Below, piece after piece: positions 27,974 to 36,069 of a stretch of 64,000 bases of DNA. The position numbers and the translations under genes were made by a program. How positions within the stretch are numbered: the stretch's first letter is position 1; every line of letters begins with the position of its first letter. The notes under the pieces were generated by a model, which was not told where the DNA came from, ran no database searches, and saw nothing but the letters and a program-made list of their open reading frames with translations. This stretch comes from Planctomycetota bacterium (lineage in GTDB: Bacteria > Planctomycetota > GCA-002687715), in contig SIAO01000002.1 in the NCBI GenBank assembly GCA_009691765.1, positions 90,415 to 154,414 on the forward strand, in the 5' to 3' direction.

Positions 27974-30157
27974 ATGCGCGGCTTCGTGTTTGTGTTCGCG
28001 CTGCTGCTCAGTGCCTTACCGCTTTGTGGGCAACACAGCGCTGATGTTCCTGAGTGCCCGAGGCGGCCGGTGATCGACGGCGTGATCACACCGGACGAAT
28101 GGGACAGCGCCACGCGCATCAGCGACTTTCGCCAAGTGGAACCGGTCGAAGGTGGCGAGCCCAGCGAGAGAACGGTGCTGTGGTTGTGCGCTGACGCTGA
28201 CTCGCTGTACATCGCAGTGCAGTGCTTCGATTCCGAACCCGAGAAGATTATCGCCACGCTGCAACGTCGCGACGCCAATCTCGATCCCGACGATCGCATC
28301 GAAATCATCCTCGACACGTTTCTCGACAAGCGCAACGCGTATTTCATTCAGCTCGGTGCAGGCGGATCGCGTGGTGACGCGCTCATCGGCAACAACGGCA
28401 CGCAGTTCTCGAAAGACTGGGACGGCATCTGGGAAGGCGCCGTGTCGCGCAACAGCGAGGGCTGGATGGCCGAGTTCGCGCTGCCCGCTGCGTCATTTTC
28501 CATGAGTGCCGATCACCGCAGCTTCGGCTTCAACATTGAGCGCACCATCAAACGCAAGAATGAAGAAATCCGCTGGGCCAACCCTTCGCGCCGCTGGCGT
28601 TTCTTCACTCCGGTGTCCGCTGGAATCATCAACGGACTCGAACGCCTCGACCAAGGGCATGGCTTGGACATCCGCCCGTACGTGAAAGCCCGCGCCACCC
28701 GCGATTGGATGGACCAGACGAGTCACTCGTCCCTCGATTTGGGCTTCGACGCACGCTGGCGCATCAACAGCGCATTGACTGCAACATTCACAGTGAATAC
28801 CGACTTCGCCGAAACCGAAGTGGACTCGCGCGTCATCAACCTCGAACGCTTTCCGGTGTTCTTTCCTGAGAAGCGCGATTTCTTCTTGGAAGATGTTTCG
28901 ATCTTTGCTTTCGGCGGCCTCGGTGGAATGCGGGGCGCTCTAGGCGATCCCGTTCCGCTGTTCACTCGCAGCATCGGGCTTGCCGCTGACGGACGCACTG
29001 TGCCAATCCTCGGTGGCGTGCGCGTCACGGGGCGCATGAATGACTGGAACATTGGCGTGCTCGATGTGCAACTGGATTCGATCGCAGGACTGCCTGGTGG
29101 CAACATCGGTGTCGCGCGCATCTCTCGCAACATCCTCGAAGAATCGACTGTGGGCATTCTGGCGACCGGCGGCGATCCCGCTTCGCTCGGACGCGACGCC
29201 ATGGCCGGAGCCGATTTCACTTGGCGCATCAGCGACTTCCTCGGCGACAAAGTGCTGAAGGCCGATTTCTTTGCGCTCGGGACTTTTCCAGATTCCACTC
29301 TCTTCACCGCCGACGAGGATTTCGGTTGGGCCTTGGGCGCAAAGCTCACCTACCCCAATGACATCGTCTTCGCAGAATTGTCGTGGCGCGAAATCTCCGA
29401 GTCCTTCGACCCTGCTCTTGGCTTCAGCCCGCGCCAAGGCGTGCGCCGCCTACTCGCAGGTTTTGAATACCGCCCACGCCTCGGCACCAACATTCGCCGC
29501 CTCGAGTTTGGCATTCAACCCGATGTGTGGCTGTGGCGGGACACAGGTGAGGTGCAATCGGCCACTATCGAGTTCAAACCCATTGGCATCGAGCTCGAAT
29601 CCGAAGACGAATTCGCTTTGGTCATTGCGCCTGAATGGTCCGGCTTGCGCGAGCCCTTCGAAATCTATGAGGGTGTCATCATCCCGCCGGGGTTGTACGA
29701 CTTCGTCAACGCCGGGGTCGAGTTCTCCAGCAGCAATTCGCGCGCGTTGCGCTGCGAGGGCGGTGCTGTCTTTGGCACTTTCTATGGCGGGCACGCCACG
29801 CGCATCGGTGGCGAACTGGAATACCGCCCTGGTTCCGGTCTGCTCTTCGCACTTGGCGCCGAACACGACAGCGTCACCTTGCCGCAAGGTAATTTCAGCG
29901 TTGCTCTCGCAAGTCTGCGCACAGAAGTGCAATTCAGCCCAAATGTCTCTTGGATGAACTTCGTGCAATACGACACCGAGTCGCGCAGCATCGGCATCAA
30001 TAGCCGCCTGCACTGGTCCCTGCGTGACGGTGACGACGCCTATCTCGTGCTGAACCAAGGCTTGCAAGAGCGCGACATTCTGAGCCCCAACGTCAGTGGT
30101 TTCGAACCCACCACCACCAACCTCGCCTTGAAGCTCGCACTCACTTTTCGCTTCTGA
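27974..30157 (+). CDS. CBM9-like / DUF5916 outer-membrane protein
   Basis: 727 aa. A signal peptide (FVFVFALLLSALPLCGQ) is followed by a family-9 carbohydrate-binding-like domain (about residues 30-200: VIDGVITPDEWDSATRI, A-V-Q-C-F-D, DRIEIILDTF). The DUF5916 region then contains FPEKRDFFLEDVSIFAFGG (about residues 295-313) and a beta-rich remainder ending in L-A-L-K-L-A-L-T-F-R-F, an aromatic terminus consistent with an outer-membrane barrel. Its role (glycan uptake or membrane-attached binding) is inferred. It begins 3 nt after ispH, so it may be co-transcribed, although the functions appear unrelated. Confidence 0.82.
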   Translation: MRGFVFVFALLLSALPLCGQHSADVPECPRRPVIDGVITPDEWDSATRISDFRQVEPVEGGEPSERTVLWLCADADSLYIAVQCFDSEPEKIIATLQRRDANLDPDDRIEIILDTFLDKRNAYFIQLGAGGSRGDALIGNNGTQFSKDWDGIWEGAVSRNSEGWMAEFALPAASFSMSADHRSFGFNIERTIKRKNEEIRWANPSRRWRFFTPVSAGIINGLERLDQGHGLDIRPYVKARATRDWMDQTSHSSLDLGFDARWRINSALTATFTVNTDFAETEVDSRVINLERFPVFFPEKRDFFLEDVSIFAFGGLGGMRGALGDPVPLFTRSIGLAADGRTVPILGGVRVTGRMNDWNIGVLDVQLDSIAGLPGGNIGVARISRNILEESTVGILATGGDPASLGRDAMAGADFTWRISDFLGDKVLKADFFALGTFPDSTLFTADEDFGWALGAKLTYPNDIVFAELSWREISESFDPALGFSPRQGVRRLLAGFEYRPRLGTNIRRLEFGIQPDVWLWRDTGEVQSATIEFKPIGIELESEDEFALVIAPEWSGLREPFEIYEGVIIPPGLYDFVNAGVEFSSSNSRALRCEGGAVFGTFYGGHATRIGGELEYRPGSGLLFALGAEHDSVTLPQGNFSVALASLRTEVQFSPNVSWMNFVQYDTESRSIGINSRLHWSLRDGDDAYLVLNQGLQERDILSPNVSGFEPTTTNLALKLALTFRF

Positions 30158-30218
30158 CCAAGATCAAGCGGCGAAAGTCGGCGCGAACTGGCGCGTAGAA
30201 AGCCCAGGAGATCCTGAC

Positions 30219-30986
30219 ATGCGCTGTTTAGCCCTGTGCCTTGCGCTGCTCGCCGTTGCTGTTGCTCAACAGAGTGTGCCTGCACCAAGTGCAGCGGATC
30301 CCCTGCTCATCTTGCGCGAGCTTCCCCGCAAGGCGGACACCGCGACGAAGGTTGCGGCACTGCGCGGCGTAGCTCTGTTGCAAGACGACACGGTGGTGGC
30401 ACTCGTGCAACGTCACGCGCAAGACGAAGACGCCGCAGTGCGCAAATTGGCCATTCAAGTGCTTCGCTATTCCCCCGTTGACAAGGCTGAGGCCGCCCTC
30501 GTAACGCTCTTGGATGACCACGAATTAAATAAGGACGAAACGCTGCACGCGGAGTTATTGATGGCCTTGGGACAGCGCGGCAATCCCAAGATGGTGAAAT
30601 TGCTTGGCGACGGCATTTGGGACACACGCAAAGGCGTGCCGCAAGCGCGTATGCTCGCGCTCAGTCACATTCGCTGCAAAGAAAGCATTGACTGCCTCGT
30701 AGATTCCCTCAGTCTTGGCATAACGGGCGGAGGACGGAAAGACGAGAAGGGACCTGAGCGCAAGGCCATTAACACCGCATTGACCAGTCTCAGCGGAGAA
30801 AGTTTCGCCACAGAACACGAATGGCGCCAATGGTGGAAAGCGGCACGGCCCAAGTTCACGCCCAGTGCCACACCGCGCTTCCAAGACGACAAGCAGCAAC
30901 AACAATGGGAGAAGCTCTGGAGCAACCCATTCCTGCAAGCCGAGCGCAAGGCTGAACGCAAAGCCAAAAACGACAAAGGAAACTGA
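30219..30986 (+). CDS. Secreted HEAT-repeat-like protein
   Basis: 255 aa. A short signal peptide (LALCLALLAVAVAQQ) is followed by helical repeats of HEAT/PBS-lyase type (about residues 40-135, for example AAVRKLAIQVLRYSPVD). The C-terminal tail is Lys/Glu/Gln-rich (KQQQQWEKLW, then A-E-R-K-A-E-R-K). No catalytic motif is seen; it probably binds proteins in the periplasm. AGGAG lies 6 nt upstream of the ATG. It sits between the DUF5916 gene and the M28 peptidase on the same strand. Confidence 0.68.
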   Translation: MRCLALCLALLAVAVAQQSVPAPSAADPLLILRELPRKADTATKVAALRGVALLQDDTVVALVQRHAQDEDAAVRKLAIQVLRYSPVDKAEAALVTLLDDHELNKDETLHAELLMALGQRGNPKMVKLLGDGIWDTRKGVPQARMLALSHIRCKESIDCLVDSLSLGITGGGRKDEKGPERKAINTALTSLSGESFATEHEWRQWWKAARPKFTPSATPRFQDDKQQQQWEKLWSNPFLQAERKAERKAKNDKGN

Positions 30987-31013
30987 GCGCGGATTCACAC
31001 TGCGCGCTGGCTC

Positions 31014-31019
31014 TATGAT
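31014..31019 (+). promoter_or_regulatory. -10 element TATGAT, 8 nt before ATG 31028
   Basis: Spacer GGCCGCGC; a near-consensus hexamer, implying a leaderless transcript for the M28 peptidase. Confidence 0.5.
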
Positions 31020-31027
31020 GGCCGCGC

Positions 31028-32641
31028 ATGCGCAGCCTCATCAGCCTCATTCTCTTCGCCGCCGTTTGCGCGGCACAAGTGCCCATCTCCGTCACGAACG
31101 TGGAAGGGCTCATCACGGTGGACGCCATCGCGGGCCCGCTGGAGTTCCTTTCATCGGACGCACTTGAAGGCCGTGGTGTCGGTTCGCGCGGCGATCGCCT
31201 TGCGCGCGACTACATCGCGAGCACCTTGCGCCTGATGGGTTGCACCAGCGCTCTCGCGGACGGCGGTTTCCAGCAGCCCGTTCCTATCGTGGGCATCCGC
31301 TCGTCCCTCGACGCACCTGTGACGCTCAGCGGTCCCAAAGGCACCCTTGTCGCGCGCTCGCCGGAAGAGTTCACGCTCTGGGCATCGCGCCCCGACGCGC
31401 AAAGTGTTTGGCGCGAAGCGGAAGTGGTGTTCATCGGCTACGGGATCGAAGCGCCGGAATTTCAATGGGACGACTACAAGGGCTGCGACCTCGCTGGCAA
31501 GGTGGCGTTGGTCATGAACAACGACCCGTCGTCAGATCCTGCGTTGTTCGCGGGCTCCACGCGGCTCTATTACGGGCGCTGGTCTTACAAATATGAGCAA
31601 AGTGCGAGGCGTGGCGCCATCGGCACCATTGTCATTCACACCACGCCATCCGCCGGTTATCCCTTTCAAGTGATTCAGGCCGGGCATGGTCAAGAACACT
31701 TTTATTTGCCTTTCAACGACCGCACCGCGTTGCCGGTGCAATCGTGGTGTTCTGAGGACGCGGCCAAAGCGCTGTGCACACTCGGTGGTTTCGATTTGGA
31801 CACGCTGCGCACTGCGGCGGAAACCCGCGAGTTCAAACCCGTGCCCTTGGGTGTGCGCGTCTCGACGACGCTGAACAACACCGTGCGCGAACTGGCCAGT
31901 GGCAATGTGGTGGCGCGCTGGGAAGGCTCAGACCCTGAATTGAAACAACAGCACGTGGTGGTGTCTGCGCACTTCGACCACTTGGGCATCGGGACCGAAA
32001 AGAATGGCGACGCCATCTACAACGGCGCGCTCGACAATGCTTCTGGCTGCGCAGCGATGCTGGCCTTGGCACGCGCAATCACGGCGCTGCCCGAGCGCCC
32101 GAAGCGCAGCATCATCTTCACTTCGGTCACGGCAGAAGAATCTGGGCTCCTCGGCTCGGAGTATTTCGCAACTCATCCGCCTGTGCCGGTGAAATCCATC
32201 GTGGCCAACTACAACATCGATGGCATCAACATCTGGGGACGCACCAAGGACCTCGCCATGGTGGGCTACGGCAAAAACTCGCTGACAGCATTAGCCGCGG
32301 AAGTAGCGGCGCGTCGCGGACGCACCTTCGAAGCCGATCCTGAAGGCGACAAGGGCATGTTCTATCGCTCCGATCACTTCAACTTTGCGCGCGTCGGCGT
32401 CCCCTGCGCCTACTTCAAAGCTGGCAGCGACTTCTTCGAGGATGGCGAAAAGCGCCGCCGCGTGAAACAGGCCTACACCACCTTTCACTATCACCAGCCC
32501 AGCGATCAAATGGATGCTCGCTGGCATCTCGATGGCGCGGTGGATGACTTGCGCCTGATGCTCGAATGTCTGCTGCGCACGGCCCAAGATCCAGCGGTGC
32601 CTTCGTGGACCAAGGGTGACGAGTTCGAAAAGGCGCGATGA
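31028..32641 (+). CDS. Secreted M28-family aminopeptidase with PA-type insert
   Basis: 537 aa. A short signal peptide (SLILFAAVCAAQV) and a protease-associated-like region (about residues 110-250) precede the M28 zinc-peptidase core. The expected metal ligands and catalytic Glu are present: VVSAHFDHLG (His), NGALDNASGCAA (Asp), SVTAEESGLLGSEY (Glu-Glu), NYNIDGINIW (Asp) and the final His of FHYHQPSD. It would release N-terminal residues from peptides in the periplasm or outside the cell. Its stop overlaps the octahaem cytochrome start by 4 nt. Confidence 0.92.
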   Translation: MRSLISLILFAAVCAAQVPISVTNVEGLITVDAIAGPLEFLSSDALEGRGVGSRGDRLARDYIASTLRLMGCTSALADGGFQQPVPIVGIRSSLDAPVTLSGPKGTLVARSPEEFTLWASRPDAQSVWREAEVVFIGYGIEAPEFQWDDYKGCDLAGKVALVMNNDPSSDPALFAGSTRLYYGRWSYKYEQSARRGAIGTIVIHTTPSAGYPFQVIQAGHGQEHFYLPFNDRTALPVQSWCSEDAAKALCTLGGFDLDTLRTAAETREFKPVPLGVRVSTTLNNTVRELASGNVVARWEGSDPELKQQHVVVSAHFDHLGIGTEKNGDAIYNGALDNASGCAAMLALARAITALPERPKRSIIFTSVTAEESGLLGSEYFATHPPVPVKSIVANYNIDGINIWGRTKDLAMVGYGKNSLTALAAEVAARRGRTFEADPEGDKGMFYRSDHFNFARVGVPCAYFKAGSDFFEDGEKRRRVKQAYTTFHYHQPSDQMDARWHLDGAVDDLRLMLECLLRTAQDPAVPSWTKGDEFEKAR

Positions 32642-34548
32642 CTCGACGCGGGCGCGTGTTGTTGTGTGTTGCGCTGGGCGCAGTGCTGCTCTGCGGCACG
32701 CTGCTGCTACGCGCTGCCGCCGAACGCACACTGACTGCGCCTATTGATTTCAGCTCCACGGCCTACGCAGGCTCTGCGGCCTGCCAGCAATGCCACAGCG
32801 ACCGTCATGCGAGTTGGTCGCGCACTTTCCATCGCACCATGACGCAAGAAGCCACGCCCGAAAGCGTGGAGGGCGTTTTTGATGGACGCGAGCTGAGCTT
32901 CGAAGGCCAGCCCGTGCGGCTGCGCCGCGAAGGCCCGCTGCACAGTTTCGAATATCTCGACAAGCCCGGTGGCACTGCGGTGCGTTCGCTGCCTATCGTG
33001 CGCACCGTGGGTTCACGGCGCTACCAGCAGTACCTGGTGAGCGATCCAACGGCGCAAGACAACAGTTTGTGGCGCGCTCCTTTGCTGTGGCACATCGAAG
33101 AGCGCCGCTGGATGCACTTGAACGGTGCATTTCTCGGGCATGACGGCATGCCCTTCGACAAGCATCTGACTCTCTGGAATCAGAATTGCATCTTCTGCCA
33201 CAACACCGGCGCTGCGCCACGTGCCACCAACATCGCCGACCTGCAAGCACGCGAGTCCAAGGGCGAAAGCGTAGATGTGGAACAAGACTTGCGCTTCCGT
33301 TCGCAAGTCGCCGAATTGGGCATCGGCTGTGAAGCGTGCCACGGACCGGGCGCAGAGCATGTGCAACGACAGACTTCGTGGGCGGCAACCATGGGCGACC
33401 GAACGCTCGATGTGTCGATCATCAACCCGCGCAAACTCTCGCCCGAGCGCTCCACCGATGTCTGCGCTCAATGCCACGCGGGCAGAGTGCCGCGCCAAGA
33501 AGTGGCCATGTTGGACTGGCTTGTCACCGGTCACCCTTTCCGTCCAGGCGACAACTTGCAGGAGCACGTGAACTTCATCCGCAAAGACACGCCTGTGCCA
33601 GGGCGCGGCTCCGACGACCCGCTGTTCTCGTTGCGCTTCTGGAATGACGGCACGCCGCGCTTGAGCGCTTATGAAGCGCAAGGGCTGACGGCTTCGCGCT
33701 GTGCTGAAGGCGGACTCACCTGCATCGATTGCCATTCCATGCACGCGGGCGACCCCAAGGGCATGATCCTGCCCTCGAAGCGCACAGCCGCAGCGTGCGC
33801 GCGTTGTCACCAAGACATCACCCGCGACGCCGCTGCGCACAGCCTGAAAACTGCAGGCTGTGCATCCACCGATTGCTACGAGTGCCACATGCCGCGCATG
33901 GTTTATGGCGTGATGGACATCCACCGCAGCCACAAGATTGAACGGCCCGACCCCGCTGGCGCCACTGCAACCGGCCGCCCCGACGCATGCACCAATTGCC
34001 ACATGGATCGCTCGCCATCGTGGGCAGCCGAACAGTTGCGCGCACACGGAGCGAAAGCACTCAGCGCCGACAAGCCGCGTGCGGATGGCGCTTCCATCGA
34101 ACACGCAGACGGTGCGGCCAGCTTGCATGCCGGTGACGCGCTGCGCCGCGCAGTCGCAGCCCGTCTCGCAGGCAACAAGGCGACAGCTTTGCGCCCCGAG
34201 CAACGCGCTTGGATGGTGCCGCATCTGCTCATCACGCTCAGCGATGGATGGCCGAGTGTGCGCTTTCAAGCGTGGCGCAGTTTGCGTGCGCTGGATAGCG
34301 AACTGCGCGCAGCAGGCATCGTCGACGGCTGGGGCGAGGCACTGACGCGCTTCGATCCTCAAGGACCACGCGAGCAGCGCCGTGCGGTGCAAGACGAACT
34401 CTTGGCCGCTTGGTCACGCGCGGACAAGCGAGCGATTCCGCAACCGCCCGCCTCGCTCCTTCTCGACAGCACTTTGATGCCGCGCCTCGAATTGATCCGT
34501 GTGCTGCTCGCCCTTCAAGTCGGGCGCATCATCGACATCGGCGAGTGA
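32638..34548 (+). CDS. Octahaem c-type cytochrome
   Basis: 636 aa. The N-terminal membrane helix or signal is at residues 7-24. Eight CxxCH haem sites are visible in order: CQQCH, CIFCH, CEACH, CAQCH, CIDCH, CARCH, CYECH and CTNCH. The arrangement (CEACHGPGAEH, CIDCHSMHAGDPKG, CYECHMPRM) is that of the cytochrome c554/multihaem family. The C-terminal 180 residues have no haem motif and look helical, with HEAT-like character. The redox partner is unknown; periplasmic electron transfer is likely. Translation is coupled to the M28 peptidase (ATGA overlap). The gene is convergent with queF, 7 nt apart. Confidence 0.9.
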   Translation: MTRRGRVLLCVALGAVLLCGTLLLRAAAERTLTAPIDFSSTAYAGSAACQQCHSDRHASWSRTFHRTMTQEATPESVEGVFDGRELSFEGQPVRLRREGPLHSFEYLDKPGGTAVRSLPIVRTVGSRRYQQYLVSDPTAQDNSLWRAPLLWHIEERRWMHLNGAFLGHDGMPFDKHLTLWNQNCIFCHNTGAAPRATNIADLQARESKGESVDVEQDLRFRSQVAELGIGCEACHGPGAEHVQRQTSWAATMGDRTLDVSIINPRKLSPERSTDVCAQCHAGRVPRQEVAMLDWLVTGHPFRPGDNLQEHVNFIRKDTPVPGRGSDDPLFSLRFWNDGTPRLSAYEAQGLTASRCAEGGLTCIDCHSMHAGDPKGMILPSKRTAAACARCHQDITRDAAAHSLKTAGCASTDCYECHMPRMVYGVMDIHRSHKIERPDPAGATATGRPDACTNCHMDRSPSWAAEQLRAHGAKALSADKPRADGASIEHADGAASLHAGDALRRAVAARLAGNKATALRPEQRAWMVPHLLITLSDGWPSVRFQAWRSLRALDSELRAAGIVDGWGEALTRFDPQGPREQRRAVQDELLAAWSRADKRAIPQPPASLLLDSTLMPRLELIRVLLALQVGRIIDIGE

Positions 34549-34555
34549 CGCGGCT

Positions 34556-34909
34556 TCAGCGCTTCTTGCGCTCGTAGCTCGCTTCGATGTTGGAGCGAAT
34601 GCCACCGCGGCCAGTCCACTCAGTGCGCAGCACCATCCAGCGCGGCTTCGTGGCAGCAACGAGATCTTCAAGCAAGCGGTTGGTGACATCCTCGTAGAAG
34701 ATGCCTTTGTTGCGAAAGCTCTGGTAGTAGAGCTTCAGGCTCTTCAGCTCGACGCAAGACTTGTCCGCCACATAGCGCAGCACGACGCGGCCGAAATCCG
34801 GATGCCCCGTTTTGGGGCACACCGACGTGAACTCCTCCGCGATGTGCTCGATCACGAAATCGCGCTTCGGATGCGGGTTCGGAAATACTTCCAGCAAGGC
34901 CTTGGTCAT
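34556..34909 (-). CDS. queF: NADPH-dependent 7-cyano-7-deazaguanine reductase (QueF)
   Basis: 117 aa, the short (YkvM-type) QueF that reduces preQ0 to preQ1 in queuosine biosynthesis. The catalytic Cys is in [14 protein letters not shown] and the QueF signature is [23 protein letters not shown] 34909 is preferred over TTG 34915 because a TACAGT element lies exactly 6 nt upstream of it. No other queuosine gene is in the window. Confidence 0.94.
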   Translation of the reverse strand: MTKALLEVFPNPHPKRDFVIEHIAEEFTSVCPKTGHPDFGRVVLRYVADKSCVELKSLKLYYQSFRNKGIFYEDVTNRLLEDLVAATKPRWMVLRTEWTGRGGIRSNIEASYERKKR

Positions 34910-34915
34910 GGCCAA

Positions 34916-34921
34916 ACTGTA
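34916..34921 (-). promoter_or_regulatory. -10 element TACAGT, 6 nt before ATG 34909
   Basis: Minus strand, spacer TTGGCC; decides the queF start. Confidence 0.45.
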
Positions 34922-34955
34922 GCCGCCTAGCGCGCGGTCGCCACCTTCCGTGAAA

Positions 34956-35882
34956 TTAGAAGGTCGTTTCGTCCACTGCTGCGGGGCCCACGAGATTCAC
35001 GCCGTCGATGACCACGCATGTAGCTTCGATGAAGAACCCCGCAGGCATGCCTGTAGAAGCGAACGCGAAATTGCCGCCGCCATCAAGGAGTCCGTGGAAT
35101 GGAGATCCGGGAATCAGAGGCTGCATGATCTGCGGCAGCACGTCGAAGCCAACACCGAAGAACGGGCCAGAACCATTGGGCGTGAAGTTCTGGAAGGAGT
35201 AGACGGCGTAGAACTCGGCGTTCGGACGAGCGGGGAAAGTGCTGATGCTGACGGCAATGTTGCCGACGCTCGGCGAAGTCACCACCATGCTCACTGCTGG
35301 AGTCGGAGGCGGGAATGCCTGGCCGGGGTTTAGCGCGCAACCCGTTGGGCCTGTGGCCACAACGGCCCAGTCACCAGCGGTGTTGGTGTCCGTAATGTTG
35401 ATGCGACGCACGTTGTTGCCGGTCGTGGCAATGATGCCAGCCCAAGTTGTGCCAGCAGGCAAGTTGGGAGAAGCGGCGCCACCATACGGATTGCGAAATA
35501 CATAGTCCACGCCAACGCCAGCAGCGTTTTTCAGCACTATCTCGACGCCAGCCATGTCAGTCCAGCTGTAATTGAAACCTACATAGCTTGAACAACCGCC
35601 CACGGTGCCCGTGGCGCTGTCATGTTTCGCGAGGAATCCCTGCGCACCGATCATGGTGCCCGCGGGGAAAGTGAACAGCGTCTCCGCAGTGAGCACCGTA
35701 GCGGCCGATGTGCGCACCCAGCTCTGCAAGGTCCAGCCGCCAATGTTGACGGCCGTGGAACCGACATTCAGCAGCTCGATGAAGTCTGGCGTGCTGGTGT
35801 CGATTTCATTGATGAGCACCTGCGCGGGCAGGCATGCGGTAGAGAGAGCGAGGACAAGAACTACAACATAGATACGGAGCAT
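34956..35882 (-). CDS. Secreted lamin-tail-domain protein
   Basis: 308 aa from ATG 35882, where a signal peptide ([17 protein letters not shown]) begins and GGAGG lies 8 nt upstream. Residues about 22-170 form a lamin-tail domain ([18 protein letters not shown], then [10 protein letters not shown]). The C-terminal 110 residues are a beta-rich module ([20 protein letters not shown] ... FIEATCVVI), which by my recollection is frequent in exported proteins of marine planctomycetes. It is probably a cell-surface or matrix protein without enzymatic activity. Confidence 0.82.
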   Translation of the reverse strand: MLRIYVVVLVLALSTACLPAQVLINEIDTSTPDFIELLNVGSTAVNIGGWTLQSWVRTSAATVLTAETLFTFPAGTMIGAQGFLAKHDSATGTVGGCSSYVGFNYSWTDMAGVEIVLKNAAGVGVDYVFRNPYGGAASPNLPAGTTWAGIIATTGNNVRRINITDTNTAGDWAVVATGPTGCALNPGQAFPPPTPAVSMVVTSPSVGNIAVSISTFPARPNAEFYAVYSFQNFTPNGSGPFFGVGFDVLPQIMQPLIPGSPFHGLLDGGGNFAFASTGMPAGFFIEATCVVIDGVNLVGPAAVDETTF

Positions 35883-36000
35883 AGAAGGCCTCCGAAACAA
35901 CACAGTGAATTGGGTGATGGGTTCGCGAGAGAGACTATCAGGACGGCCACGAACGGAGCAAATCAAAGCTGGCAATCGATCCCAACAGCCTCAAATCCCG

Positions 36001-36035
36001 AAAAAAAGCGCCGATCGGAGCAAGTCCGACCGACG
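36001..36035 (-). terminator. Rho-independent terminator of glutamine synthetase
   Basis: Read on the minus strand: CGTCGGTCGGA, a 5-nt loop, TCCGATCGGCG (11 pairs including two G-U), then CTTTTTTT. It lies 35 nt after the glutamine synthetase stop. A smaller GCCTC-TGGG-GAGGC hairpin precedes it. Confidence 0.88.
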
Positions 36036-36069
36036 CAACGCCTCCCCAGAGGCTTTCGCCAACACCCTC

